Assembly (NCBI GenBank): GCA_032718475.1
Contig: JAUCBJ010004224.1
Location: 62,001 to 126,000, forward strand
Direction of reading: 5' to 3'
Origin: Nemertoderma westbladi
Lineage: Eukaryota; Xenacoelomorpha; Nemertodermatida; Nemertodermatidae
DNA length: 64,000 bases
Shown here one piece after another: positions 10,974 through 21,366 of this stretch. The stretch's first letter is position 1, and every line of letters starts with the position of its first letter. Both the position numbers and the translations under genes were made by a program. The notes below the pieces were generated by a model. It had not been told where the DNA came from, searched no databases, and saw nothing but the letters and a program-made list of their open reading frames with translations.

Positions 10974-11055
10974 ACGGATACACTTCTACCTTGTTTCACT
11001 TTACCGTCCCGTCTCCCTTGGGAACTTCTATCTATTGTCTCCTTTCTAGCACTAG

Positions 11056-11092
11056 CTACTTGAGAAAGCCCCCATTGGGGGCGAAACCTACT
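11056..11092 (+). ncRNA. Degenerate hammerhead-ribozyme-like motif in the PLE
   Basis: A strong hairpin GCCCCC-ATT-GGGGGC is preceded by CTTGAGAAA and followed directly by GAAAC. The order core / stem II / GAAA is that of the hammerhead motifs known in PLEs (core CUGANGA), but the first core segment is not a match and the cleavage triplet is not clear. I read it as a decayed or minimal version. Confidence 0.35.
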
Positions 11093-11213
11093 GATCAGCT
11101 GACAGCCGTCAGCTGATTACTGATTGCATGCAACGTCTAATGGTCAGTTGCTTTTTTATTTTAGTATTTGTATCGTACTGTACTGGCATACCTACCGGTA
11201 AGGTTTTTTACTT
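11080..11213 (+). repeat. PLE right inverted arm
   Basis: Reverse complement of the left arm (GGCGAAACCTACTGATCAGC ... GGTTTTTTACTTC). The two arms could form a hairpin of about 130 bp. Confidence 0.9.
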
Positions 11214-11225
11214 CGTATTCTTGTA

Positions 11226-11955
11226 TCTCAAAGATCACTAAAATATCAGGGTCCTTTTTTGTGGAATTTATTGCCTACTTCAATTAAAGAATGTCAATCA
11301 TTAAACATATTTTCTGCTAAACTAAAAAAATATTTAATTAATGAACTGTAACTGCGGGGTCTATGTCTGGTGCTTTGGTCAGTTCGCTAACGGCTCGTAT
11401 TATTAACGTTGTTGTCTATTCCGTTATCCACTTATAATTTGGGTTTAGTTTATTTCTAACTTTGCTCCTTGTGTGTAATTTTTAATTCAAATGTCGTGCC
11501 TACGTACAGATGGATCGTCACTTTTATGTATTCATATATTTCTACGTGCTTTAAATTTAATTATATATAATGTATACGGTAGTAATTCTAATGAACACAA
11601 TATATACTGTATTAAAATCGTCAATAACCTTCTAAACGGCGCACAGCCACGTACTAGCTTTGCTATATTGCTGTGTTGCCCTTTTCACTATTACCTAGTT
11701 AAATTTTAATTTCACATTACCTTTAAAACTTAGCGCTCCGGCACTTATTTCGAGGAAATTAACTATTTGTAAATACGTAAATTTTGATTGAAATTTTTTT
11801 TTTGTTATGTATATTGTATGTACTTTATATATATGTGAAATTAGTTTATTAGTTATATTAGTTTGTAAATACGTAAATTTTGATTGGAATTTTTTTTGTT
11901 ATGTATATTGTATGTACTTTATATATATATTAGTGAAATAAATAAATAAACTGAA
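11226..11955 (+). pseudogene. LINE-3 C-terminus and 3' UTR
   Basis: The coding part ends within about 130 bp (WNLLPTSIKECQS ... LKKYLINEL). The rest is AT-rich 3' UTR with an approximate direct duplication of about 110 bp: ACGTAAATTTTGATTG ... TGTATGTACTTTATATATA near 11775-11836 and again near 11869-11930. It ends with AAATAAATAAATAAA. Confidence 0.65.
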
Positions 11956-12148
11956 ACTGAACTTCTACCTCCCGAATTGTAAATCCTTTGAATCTGATAC
12001 TTTCTTTTTTAACGGCATTACAAATTGGAACGCTCTGCCTAATGAAATTAAAAACCTAGATAATCAACATTCTCTTAAATCTGCTGTTAAATCTCACCTC
12101 CGTGTGCAATGTAAAAATAGGTACAATAGTCCTACAGTAAGTTATTAG
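11956..12148 (+). pseudogene. LINE-1 RT extreme C-terminus
   Basis: The open stretch reads NFYLPNCKSFESDTFFFNGI ... WNALPNEIKNL ... LKSAVKSHLRVQ and then a stop, the canonical C-terminal end of CR1-type proteins. It probably resumes LINE-1 after LINE-2 and LINE-3. No unambiguous target duplication was found to prove continuity. Confidence 0.6.
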
Positions 12149-12587
12149 TTTATTAATTATTTACTATTTATACTGTAATTATGTTTTATATTAAATTGTT
12201 CTGTACATTACATCTTTATCGTTGAGTCGGACATTGTCACGCTCTCGGTAAAGTTGTACATGTACATAGTGTAATTACGTTTTATAATAAATTGTTCTGT
12301 ACATTACATCTTTATCGTTGAGTCGGACATTGTCACGCTCTCGGTAAAGTTGTACATGTACATAGTGTAATTACGTTTATATTGGTTTTAGGTTAGCGTA
12401 GTGTAATATTGTATTTGTAACCAAGTAACATAGAGGACCCCCTTGGAAATAAGCTGCAAAGCTTTAGGGGTAATCCTATATGTTATGTTGGACAAATTGT
12501 CCAACATAGGACAATACCTTTATACCGGTACATTGTTTGGTGTATTTGTTATTGTTTTTACATAATGTATAAATAAATCTATCTATC
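12149..12587 (+). repeat. LINE-1 3' UTR with a 106-bp tandem duplication
   Basis: A unit of about 106 bp (GTAATTATGTTTTATATTAA ... GTACATGTACATAGT) occurs twice in tandem, at about 12175-12280 and 12281-12370. Downstream come CCCTTGGAAATAAGC ... GCTTTAGGGG, a TGTTGGACAAATTGTCCAACA palindrome, and a terminal ATAAATCTATCTATC tail directly abutting the LTR of copy A. Confidence 0.75.
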
Positions 12588-13727
12588 TGTTCGCGCTTTT
12601 AGACCTTTAGCAGTTTAACCTGCCAATTTTAGGTGTCTTCTAGTTTATAAATCGACTTTAGCCTATAAAACTGTTTAGTACACATAAAGTAACATTAGCC
12701 GAAACCAGTCTATGCGCGACCATTCACCCGCTGGATATACCCGGGAGACTGGATTCGGATGCTTTGATCTTATTGCGGTGCAGACCTACCGTATTATTCG
12801 ATTACTCGTTACTATAATATCTCTGACAAATATTATTTACTTTCGGGAAATATTAACAGTTCCTTTAGGACGTGGCGCTCTAAGTATGTAAACAGAGTTA
12901 TGACTTACACTAAACACAACGGGATGGCTAATGATTTTCGTACAAAGCGCATTCTTTAGGAAATGCTTTGTTATCTGTCACACTCCTGCACACTACCGCA
13001 CACTGCTGCACACTGATCTGCCGACCTTCACTAAATTTGATCATATATAAGGAGAATAGCAACTGACACATGTAGAGATTATGAAATAGCATTCAATTCA
13101 CTCCAAAACCACTATAATGTAAGTCGCAGCTGCTACAGGTAACTGGTCCCTCTTACCTTCAGTATATCAAGAAGATTGGGGTTTTCTGATTATTTATCGA
13201 TAATCTCCAAATATAACAACATATCCATCAACATATATAATAATTAATAACCGACAGTAAACGGTACAGGCAGGTTGTTAAGTATGTTAACAGTGTTATG
13301 TATGAGTATGGTTTGATTTGATAACAGTTATACGTTCCTATAATCAAGCCGTCTAATGTTTGGCTAAAGTCTGAAACTCACATAATTCCAAAGCCGATGT
13401 TCTGGGCTCAGGAAAAGGTAAAACAAAGACCGTCATGCATTGCGCGATTTCCCGTAGGCTTCTGTAAAAGATAAAATGAAAATCGCCCTGATTGGTCGAG
13501 CAAGCCGAACATAGAAAGCTCCACGAGTACAGTAAATCAGCTGGTAGATGTCGTCATTTGAGTTCCAGGTTTAGAGTATATAGCGTATTGCGGAGAAAAT
13601 TGCTCGTTATGTCCGCTAAAGCACACATGCAGACATAACGGGTAAAAATGGCTTTTTATGTCCACCAAACACCTACACAGTACATTGCAGAGAAAAAGGG
13701 CCAGTTATATCCGCAAAAGCTTTTACA
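12588..13727 (-). repeat. 3' LTR of BEL/Pao copy A
   Basis: On the minus strand it starts TGTAAAAGC and ends GCGCGAACA, the same ends as the LTRs of copy C (37679-38927 and 48244-49489). Internal phrases are shared (for example CCCGCTGGATATACCCGGGAG on plus), but the LTR is clearly diverged, a different subfamily. Near the U3 end there are two imperfect copies of a unit of about 100 bp (GCGGAGAAAATTGCTCG / GCAGAGAAAAAGGGCCAG, near 13590 and 13686). It abuts the tail of LINE-1. Confidence 0.82.
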
Positions 13728-13805
13728 CCGCTCCCAGAAAATGGGATTTGAGTCTATAAAATATATACAATCACAGTTTCTAAAACATAAAAATACTCTA
13801 AACTA

Positions 13806-14360
13806 CTAGTCTTTCTTACGAGGACGGCGTTTACGCAGTTTTTTGAGGCTAGCGAGAGTCTTTTTCTCTTTGGGGCGAGCCACTTTACTAGGAGGGCTAT
13901 AACTCCTGGGTGAGGGGTGCAATACAATTGCATCGGAAGGTTTAGGGTTACGGTCGGTGTATCCACCGGTCGAAGTACCTGGTTGATCGATATCAACCTC
14001 AGCGGAGCGAGGTCGAACGACCTTTAGAGCGCGTTTCAGGACAGCAGCTCTTACTGGTCCCTGACGGGTCGTCTGAACGAGAGCGGTAGGTGGACCATGG
14101 GTAGTGAGAAACTTCCTTGGTTTAATGGTTCTTTCCAACTCGCGTTCTCGGGCTCGATATTCGTAGGGCCGTCTATGCACTTCCTGTAACTCTGGATGCG
14201 AGTTGATGAACAAATCGCCATATTCCGGATCTTGACGAATGAAGTTGATCAAGTTATAGGAATTAAGATCGTTAGGATTAATGTTCCTGAGATATTTACG
14301 AACAAATTTGGTTGAAATACACTCGCCAACACGCTTCATTAGTTCGTAACTCGGCGTGCG
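13806..14360 (-). pseudogene. Accessory frame segment 4 (copy A): basic C-terminal domain
   Basis: The open part from ATG 14339 encodes 177 residues. The first 60 or so look folded (STKFVRKYLRNINPNDLN ... FIRQDPEYGDLFINSHPELQ). The rest is rich in Arg, Pro and Ser and ends KKLRKRRPRKKD. It is in the same register as the upstream segments; a TAA at 14361-14363 is the only break. In copy C this C-terminal part survives at about 48030-48165. No family recognised. A role in nucleic-acid binding is inferred from the charge only. Confidence 0.6.
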
Positions 14361-16256
14361 TTATTTTTGTTCAACAGACGTGAATAGATAAGGATGGAAT
14401 GCATAAACTCCTTCGTAGGCGCGTCCAGGGTAATAGCGATGGCGTGACTCACAATGTAAATCCGCGTTCGCTTCCCAAGCTCGGATGTAGCATAGGGTAA
14501 TCATTTCATCTACGCTTTCCAGATCGCGGTTAAAAGGGCAATTAAAACTGATATGTCCTTTAAGTTGACAATGATGGCATTGAGTCATAAATTGGGGGCA
14601 GACTGCGAAAATATGCAAGTTATTGAGTCTGCAATACGCACAATAGATCTCCATCGCCGGTTGTTCATGGAAATAGGAGCAGGGTACGTCTGAGTCCATG
14701 GGTGTGAGATGGTCTCTCGATGCGCATAATCGGCAACGTTTTCGAGAAACATAGTTGGCATGCCGATAATCGTATGCGGTGAGACACTGTGGACCTTGAT
14801 ACCATTCCAAGACGTAGTCGTTGTCGCTGCTCCGGAGCGCGGTAGGCTGAATCGCCTTGGATTCTAAGCATATTGGTTCGTCTTCCAATTGCATAGCTGA
14901 GGTAGGTGTGACTGTTTCCTCAAGCGAACCCACTGTCTGAACTTCCACGATAGAATAGCCCGTGGGGATTCGAGGTCTTTGTATAACAGAGGAATGTAAG
15001 TTCTGTATACAAACATCCTTGAAAATGGCGAATCCAGCGCTGTCTAACTTCTCAGTAGCTGAGTCTCTTAGGCTGAGTTTGGTCAGAGCGCGGTCCTTGA
15101 ACTGACTATCAACGTTACGGAACGGAGTCAGAAAGCGCCTGAAACATTCGAAGCGGATGAATTTATTGTGTTCATCTAGCTTGGCGAGTTTGGTTCCAAG
15201 TATTAAGGGATGGGCATGTATAGTACGACTGCACACATCGGCTAGCCAACCGGCAAGTGCGGCGTTTTCAAAGATCGTGTATATAGCTAAGGAGGGACGA
15301 AGGGGAACACTCATGAAGCTATACACGACACCAGGTGCGGTCAATGGTCCATCGAAGTATAATCGAGAATAATGATCTCCATATACTTGTTGATAGTTGA
15401 TAGGATTTCCGACCTTGAAATTCCATCCGTATTCTTGAAAGGCAAGATGTCCGTGGGAGGTTCGTTGTACTTTAGTAATGCCGCTGGGTGTATTGGCATA
15501 CATAGTTCGGAAGAAACCTTGGCCTTTTGCCCAGGGAGCAATCAGCTGAGTATCTACGAAAGGATATGGAATATTCTCCATGTTCTGAAAGTCGTTTTGG
15601 AGATCTCCATAAACAGCTGAGCCGATTTTAATGATTCTTTCGTTAAACAACATCTCGAGCACGGGCTGGGGTAACATCGATCCATCGATACCCATGGCCG
15701 GTTTGCGCTCGGTGTCAGTGACGTAACACTGCGCGAGTTCGAATTGTCCATGTCGGAGTTTCTTTTGTATCTCAGTGAGAGTCTCAAAAGAATAATCGAT
15801 CACGTCGGAACACGCTCGAGTAAACACGTGGGTAGAACCAGCTAGTCTTCGTATGTGTATCATGCGCTTAGTTCCCAGTTCTCCGACCGGAACGCTACCT
15901 TCGTTATCGTAAGTGACAACTCCATACATTTCGATAACATTAAGAGTTTTGTTCCACTCTTTGGTGGCGTTCTCTAGGGTCATCCCCACCGGATGCCACA
16001 AGGTGGCGCATTCGCTAGCGCTAGGGAGATCCCTATACTTCAGATACTGTGTAGTATACGTCTTCACAACTCCATATCTTTGTATTCTCTCTTCTTCGAA
16101 TAATACGTTGAGATTCCAATGGACTAATCGAGTTTTAATAAATCCATCGAGATTATACAGAGGTGTTGTATCCTTCTCTATTCTAGAAACATTGTATGGT
16201 TTTCTGAATGAGTTTACTTTCACTAACTGATCCAGGTGTTTCTGCAATTGTTCGAG
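14361..16256 (-). pseudogene. Accessory frame segment 3 (copy A): large domain with zinc knuckles
   Basis: The open part from ATG 16247 encodes 628 residues. The first 400 or so look globular (YNLDGFIKTRLVHWNLN, QLIAPWAKGQGFFRTMYANT, YSRLYFDGPLTAPGVVYSFM). Near the C-terminus there is a Cys/His cluster: CRLCASRDHL, then YCAYC, then CHHCQLKGHISFNC, an exact CX2CX4HX4C gag-type knuckle. No signal peptide. The one hydrophobic patch (SLAIYTIFENAALAGWLADV) is not a convincing membrane anchor. It is in one register with segments 2 and 4; the TAA at 16257-16259 separates it from segment 2. I recognise no family beyond the knuckle. This segment is wholly absent from copy C. Confidence 0.65.
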
Positions 16257-16898
16257 TTAGACAAGGTCAAGAGGATTTATTAGCGGTAGAAACCTTAGAT
16301 TAGGCGTCGGGTCTTCAGGTTTTACCATATAATATTGAGTTAGATTGACGTAATAAGGGTGGTCTTTGATCCCATAAAACGAGTTCGGTAAAGGTCTAGC
16401 GCGTATGTTGACCTCATGTATCATACGACGGACAAGATCCGCTCGATTGTCCGGAGGTTCAACGAGTATACCGTCGACACAAGCGGCCTCGATTGGCGGA
16501 CGCTGTAACATAGGAGTGTCAGCGATAAGATCTCGGGATCTTAGGTTGATATCAACCGGTTGGGGTTGTACCGTCGCAAAGAGTTTGTCTCCGAAATGGG
16601 GAACCATCGAGGGATGAATGATGGTTTTGGAATAGAGATCAGTCATAAGGATTTGAGCTTCGGGTTGGGCTAAAGCTGCTTCTTCTCTCTCATCCATTTC
16701 GATGTGTTTCTCCTCGAGCTGATTTTCCTCCGCTTGTCGTTGTAAGCATTCATCTAAAAACTCTTGTAGAGAATAGGTTTGTCCAAGTTCGATGTCTTCC
16801 TCGAGGTTTTGGATTTCTCGATCGAACTGTGGCAAGGCCAACTCTTTCACCGATTGGACTTGTTGCTGCAATTTAAGTTTCTCTAAACAATCGTACGT
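16257..16898 (-). pseudogene. Accessory frame segment 2 (copy A): acidic coiled-coil-like region
   Basis: The open part from ATG 16871 encodes 204 residues. It starts with a Glu/Gln-rich helical stretch (LEEDIELGQTYSLQEFLDEC ... AEENQLEEKHIEMDEREE) and continues as a Pro-rich region. The sequence between the preceding TGA and this ATG is also open and helical (CLEKLKLQQQ), so translation may once have run straight through. The EENQLEEKHIE phrase is preserved in copy C near 47970. Function unknown. Confidence 0.6.
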
Positions 16899-17855
16899 TC
16901 ATTTTCCAATCTTCTGCCGAATAGCGTCTAACGCGTTTCTTATAACGCTCTCCTCGACTTCGGTGACGGGTTGCATCGGGGTTAAACCGGGACGATTGTA
17001 AGGGTTGAACGGCGATATTAAATGTCCGCGTCCCAATCCGGCTAGGTAGGATGGGCGAATATCTAGAGAGCCCACTACCGGAGTGCCACCAATTAATTGT
17101 TCGGATAACACTAAATCTTTGAACAGTGAGTATAGCTCGGGAGGATCCGTGATACTATTAGGATCAAGAGTTTGAGGTCTCACTGGGGAATGAGGAGGTC
17201 TGACCAAGTAATCCGGAACTCTGATCGTGGGTTTATTTAATGATCGTTTGAGGCGAGCGATCGTAGGTGATACATCGAACAAATTTCGCTCGAAACTCCC
17301 GTAAGTATAGCGAGTAAAACTGTGTTTAGCGCAACGTCTCCGCGGATGTTTATGTCTTTCCGTTTGTTGGTTGGGTCTAGGGCATTCATCACAATAATAC
17401 CAAAGACGCACGTCCTGTAGAGGAAACGTGGGTGATCGTTCTCCAGTTTTACAATATTCCTCCATCTGTTCGAAGCTATCCGGGACAACAGGTAGCGGTC
17501 GATCGGCGGTAAGATACATCATAGTGAAATAGAGCTGTTTGAGTTCTACCATGGGGTCGTGATGTATACCTTGAGGATATCGAGTTTCTAGATTCTGTTG
17601 ACTGGCAATATTGAGATATGTTTCTCTCAAGAATTCCAGATAATCGTTGAAGTCGCTGCGTTTATCTGGCTCTTCAACATCTTCTCTTTCGAGTCGGTTT
17701 CAAATAGAGTTCTCGTGTTCGATTCTCAGTTTATCATTCCGACTCTGCTGGGTATGATATTTGAATAGAACCATTTCTCTTTCGGTGTCTACATCGTCCG
17801 TATCGTGTAAATCGATAGGATGGCCAGTAGTTAAGAAGTCCATATACGTACCATT
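16899..17855 (-). pseudogene. Accessory frame segment 1b (copy A)
   Basis: This continues the MTELIED start after LINE-5. One TGA (17702-17700) breaks it; copy B has CGA at the same place, so this is a C-to-T nonsense change. The longest open piece (17630-16899) encodes 243 residues with a possible zinc site (YYCDECP ... HKHPRRRCAKH) and a Pro-rich second half. The TGA at 16901-16899 ends it, but the register stays open into segment 2. No family recognised. Confidence 0.65.
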
Positions 17856-17882
17856 GGATCAAACGACACAGAGACTGGGATT

Positions 17883-19868
17883 GTGATTAGCGATGGTTTG
17901 AAACAAAATAAGGAAAATATAAACGTTAAGGTTAAAGTCTCATCACATATCACTGGAACTACGCAAACGAATGACACAATTCGTAAAAACTCATATACCA
18001 TTAATGAAACACTTGTGCGCATGTGCACATTTAATAGTAAAGGCTTGAGTTCAAGTATCGATTACTTAGACTGTTTATGTACAAACATGGACATAATTTC
18101 AATCCAAGAACACTGGCTGGACATGGCAGAATTAAAATACCTAGTATTCACAAGATATGGAGACTTCCACTGTGAATCGCTCGTCAGTAATCTCATGGAC
18201 AACCCAAATAGGGTTCGTGGGGCTGGAGGAGTACTCTTAATGATACGGAAATCACTCATTAAGTCAAAAACTAAACAGTGTTCGAATGATGACATTGTGG
18301 GTTCTCTGATTGAAATGCATAACTCTAACCTGCAATTTATCTTCTTATCTGGATATGCGCCAGATACATCCAAGCCAAAGGAGCAGTATGATGACTTTCT
18401 TGGCAGAATCAAACAAATTTTGGAATGTAATAATCAAGCTATACCTTACATTCTCTTAGATGCAAATGCTGACCTTGGGAACACATGTGGTCAACGTTGG
18501 ACAAAAAAACACCCGAATCGCAATGGCAGGTTGCTATCGGAGTTCTTGGCTGCTAACAATTTAGTGGCAGTAGATACATATGGTAAATTTTCAGGACCAT
18601 CTGTTACTTTCAGGGGGCCTCAGGGCGATTCATATATAGACCATATACTCACAACCAACCCTGGTGACCAACTAATAGTGAGCGGTGAGGTAATAAACCC
18701 ACATGTCCATGCTCTCTCTGATCACAGTCCAGTAGTAGCTGAGATAGCAATTGTAAATGAACATAATACAAATAACAAGGAGAATACACAGGAATTTACC
18801 AAAAGATTACCACGAGTAGCCTGGAGTAAGGCGACTACAGCTCAACTCAACAGTTATAAGGAGTATGTAGAGAATAAGCTGGATAATCTCCACTCAAGCA
18901 GCATGAACTCTTTCGATTGGACATCTGAGGAATTGAATAGATACACCGAGGAGATGCAGAGAGCTATTACAGAGGGAGCCAACCTCTTTATACCTGTCAT
19001 TAAATTTCGAAAAAAGACGACCAATATTCGTATAAGGAACAAATTAATATCTAGTCATGCAAATACTACTAAGGAGCTGTATAAAATTTGGAAGCAAAAT
19101 GGTAAAATTAAAAGGGACTCTTTTAGCATAGCATTGAAAGAGTCAAAGAAATCACTAAGGCGCCTTAGAAACTGGCTTGCGAAACAATCAGTAAGATCCA
19201 AAACTGGCGGCATAGTACATAACAGGAATAATCCTCATGAGTTCTGGAAACACTTCTCAACTAAAGAAGGAACAGCTCCCATCAGCATGGCTAAATCACT
19301 GAGAGATAATTTAATACATGTTATGAACTCAGCTGAAACTGATGCTGAAAGTGAGTTAGACAAAGTAGTCATCGAACTGAAACTACTATCAGAAGGTAGA
19401 AGTCCTCCAACAATATCAGAGGGTACTGTTAAACATGCTATACTAGCATTAGCTAGGGGCAAATCTCCAGATTTCTTTAATCTTTCAGCAGAGCACATTC
19501 TTCATCTTGATGAAAACTATGCTGCTGTACACTTATGCAACATCTTCAATGCCTCAATCCGATTGCAGACAGTCGCTGAAGTCTATGGAAGGACACTGAT
19601 AACATACATATATAAAAGTGGAAACCGCGGAACTACACGACCAAACAGCTATCGACCAATTGCCACTGTATCTGTATTTGGTAAACTGTTCGAAGCTATC
19701 ACCCTCAAACAATTCATTCTTCCATACATATCTACAAACTCATGCCAATATGGGTACAAAAAAGGAGTTGGATCAGATCTTGTAGTAGCGTTGATACAGG
19801 AAATTATTGAGTCACATCGTCAGAGAAATCAGTCCCTTTACATATTTCTCTTACAGTGTATTATTTAA
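17883..19868 (+). pseudogene. LINE-5 ORF: endonuclease and RT N-terminal half
   Basis: The endonuclease spans about residues 45-290: CTFNSKGLSSSIDYLDC, ISIQEHWL, LLDANADLG where GDFN is usual, YIDHILTT and LSDHSPVVAEI. An RT start follows (PNSYRPIATVSVFGKLFEA, QYGYKKGVGSDLVV). The ORF then ends at SLYIFLL: motif A with its catalytic Asp is missing, and the frame changes. The first residues (about 1-45) may partly be 5' UTR. Confidence 0.8.
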
Positions 19869-19889
19869 AACCCTCTCGGAGCATATTTG

Positions 19890-20997
19890 CCCTTTTATCT
19901 GTTTGACCCTAATTAATTATTACAGAGTTGGATTACTGTTTCTAAAGTTCGGAGATATGATATTGACCAATGGAATTCGAACAAGAATAGGTGTAAAACA
20001 AGGATCATTGTTGTCACCAACGCTATTTAATGTCTATTTAAAGGGAGCCTTAGATTCAGTTGAGAAAACAGGCCTTGGAGTATCTTTTCACAACATCTGG
20101 TCAGGTCTAGTTTGCTATGCGGATGATATAGTTTTATTGTGCAATAATAAAGAGGAGATTACTAGTATGCTAGCATTACTATCATATGAAATGGATAAAT
20201 TGAACCTAAATATGGAACCCACAAAATCAAAATGGATGAGCATTATACCCAAAAACACATACCGACCCCTATTCATCAACTCAGCAAATTGCCTATTCCC
20301 TGAATCCCAAACAATCAAATTCCTTGGCCACACCTTATATGGAAATAATAACTGTAACACTAATTACTCAGTCATAATTCAAACTCTTGCGTCTATGTCA
20401 CAAGCGTTTCACAAAAATGGCTGGACCATTCGATGGTACACCATAAACACAGTGTTCAATCTTTGGTCCAGGATGGCCATACCAGCAATTCTGTACAAAA
20501 TAAAATTCATAATAGGGAATCTAAATCAAGATGAAATGGAATCTATGAATGCATATTATAGAAAGATACTCAGGGGACTTCTTTATGTTGGATCGTACGT
20601 CAATAATGCTACATTAAGGAAACTCTCAGGATGTAGAGATCTATCACTTGAGGTATACCGTGACGTGACTAATTGCATGCTGCGTTTGGTAGTTAGTCCA
20701 CATCTCAAACTTCAGTTGCTGCTACGACTTGGTCTTATCTGGAACTATCAGTCAAAGCGGCGCTATCCTGGACTGGGAAGTACATATATGCGAGCAACTC
20801 GAGAATTCCCGATACCCTCACTATTTTCAATGTGTGTAAACCGGTACCACAAACGGACACTGAAATCTCACATAAACCACGGACATCCAACAGGAAAAGA
20901 TATTGTCAATGCGGACTTTATATATAACTGTTATAACTCTGGCCAATGCGGATTTGCGGCAAAACATAACCGCATACTGCAGTATTTCTTAAAATAA
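19890..20997 (+). pseudogene. LINE-5 ORF: RT C-terminal half
   Basis: In a new frame the palm continues as LFKTLSEHICP ... FLKFGDMIL, motif B GVKQGSLLSPTLFNVYL and motif C YADDIVLL, then a thumb and connection region to 20997. The stretch matching motif A of relatives has been deleted just upstream, so this copy cannot polymerise. Bases 20998-21149 are 3' UTR. Confidence 0.8.
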
Positions 20998-21162
20998 TTA
21001 TCTTTTGCACAGATTTTTCCTCCATTTACAATTACTAACCTATGAACCTTATGACATTTTTAATTTTGTATAGTTTGTTCGGTTTTTATTCAGTATTAAT
21101 ATATACTTTTTAATTCAATATAAATACCGGCTTGACTGGTGTACCTTGTGAAATGAAATGAA

Positions 21163-21366
21163 ATGATGCGTGTAGCGAGCGGTGAATTTTCTATAGTCCA
21201 ATTCACGCGTGAGTTGCTCCTGGGACATTGGCGGTTCGATATAACGACCATCGTCCTCCGTAGTAGTTGGACCAGCGTCGCCGCGTATTAAGCTACCAAC
21301 AAACGCTTGTAACGGCAGAGTATATCGTTCTCTGATACCAAGATCATCTTCTATCAACTCAGTCAT
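21163..21366 (-). pseudogene. Accessory frame segment 1a (copy A): conserved MTELIED start
   Basis: The ATG at 21366 opens the accessory frame (MTELIEDDLGIRERYTLPLQ ...). The same start occurs in copy B (56085) and copy C (46880), with mostly conservative differences, which supports real coding. It is cut after about 68 codons by LINE-5 and continues at 17855. Confidence 0.75.

Larger units (their letters stand above)
8838..11212 (+). mobile_element. Penelope-like element with inverted terminal repeats
   Basis: A Penelope-like element flanked by a perfect 13-bp target duplication TCGTATTCTTGTA (8825-8837 and 11213-11225). Long inverted arms lie at about 8895-9027 and 11080-11213. A unique tail of about 57 bp (8838-8894) lies outside the left arm, matching the short extension known beyond the pseudo-LTR of PLEs. 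The interior is clearly more GC-rich than its AT-rich surroundings. The perfect duplication and open ORF point to a fairly recent insertion. Confidence 0.9.
8286..11955 (+). mobile_element. LINE-3: 5'-truncated CR1/L2-like element, split by a PLE
   Basis: Only the last part of the RT ORF (8286-8837, resuming at 11226) and a 3' UTR ending in (AAAT)n near 11937-11955 remain. The protein phrases closely follow LINE-2 and LINE-4, so it is the same family. The 5' truncation is usual for target-primed insertion. The PLE at 8838-11212 splits it. Confidence 0.7.
126..12587 (+). mobile_element. LINE-1: CR1/L2-like non-LTR element, split by later insertions
   Basis: A plus-strand LINE seen in pieces: PHD-like finger plus endonuclease (126-1397), reverse transcriptase (1402-2691), a further RT C-terminal piece (about 3040-3336), a last C-terminal piece (about 11956-12148) and a 3' UTR (12149-12587). 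The 3' end carries a CCCTTGGAAATAAGC ... GCTTTAGGGG inverted pair and a short ATCT tail, as CR1/jockey-type LINEs do. LINE-2 and LINE-3 occupy 3337-11955. That the last two pieces belong to this copy is inferred from order, strand and matching C-terminal motifs, not proved. Confidence 0.65.
17856..21165 (+). mobile_element. LINE-5: non-LTR element inserted in the accessory frame of copy A
   Basis: A plus-strand LINE with endonuclease and RT but no visible ORF1, ending in a pentanucleotide tail GAAATGAAATGAAATG at about 21150-21165. It splits the accessory frame: sequence that is continuous in copy B at about 56280-56300 lies on either side here. A few target bases seem to be lost at the left junction. 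The family differs from LINE-1 to LINE-4 and the clade is not certain. Confidence 0.85.

Noticed and set aside
14361-16256. Accessory frame as a retroviral-type envelope
   Set aside because: No signal peptide, furin-like site, fusion peptide or clear C-terminal membrane anchor; the gag-type knuckle and basic tail argue against it, though a diverged protein cannot be excluded.
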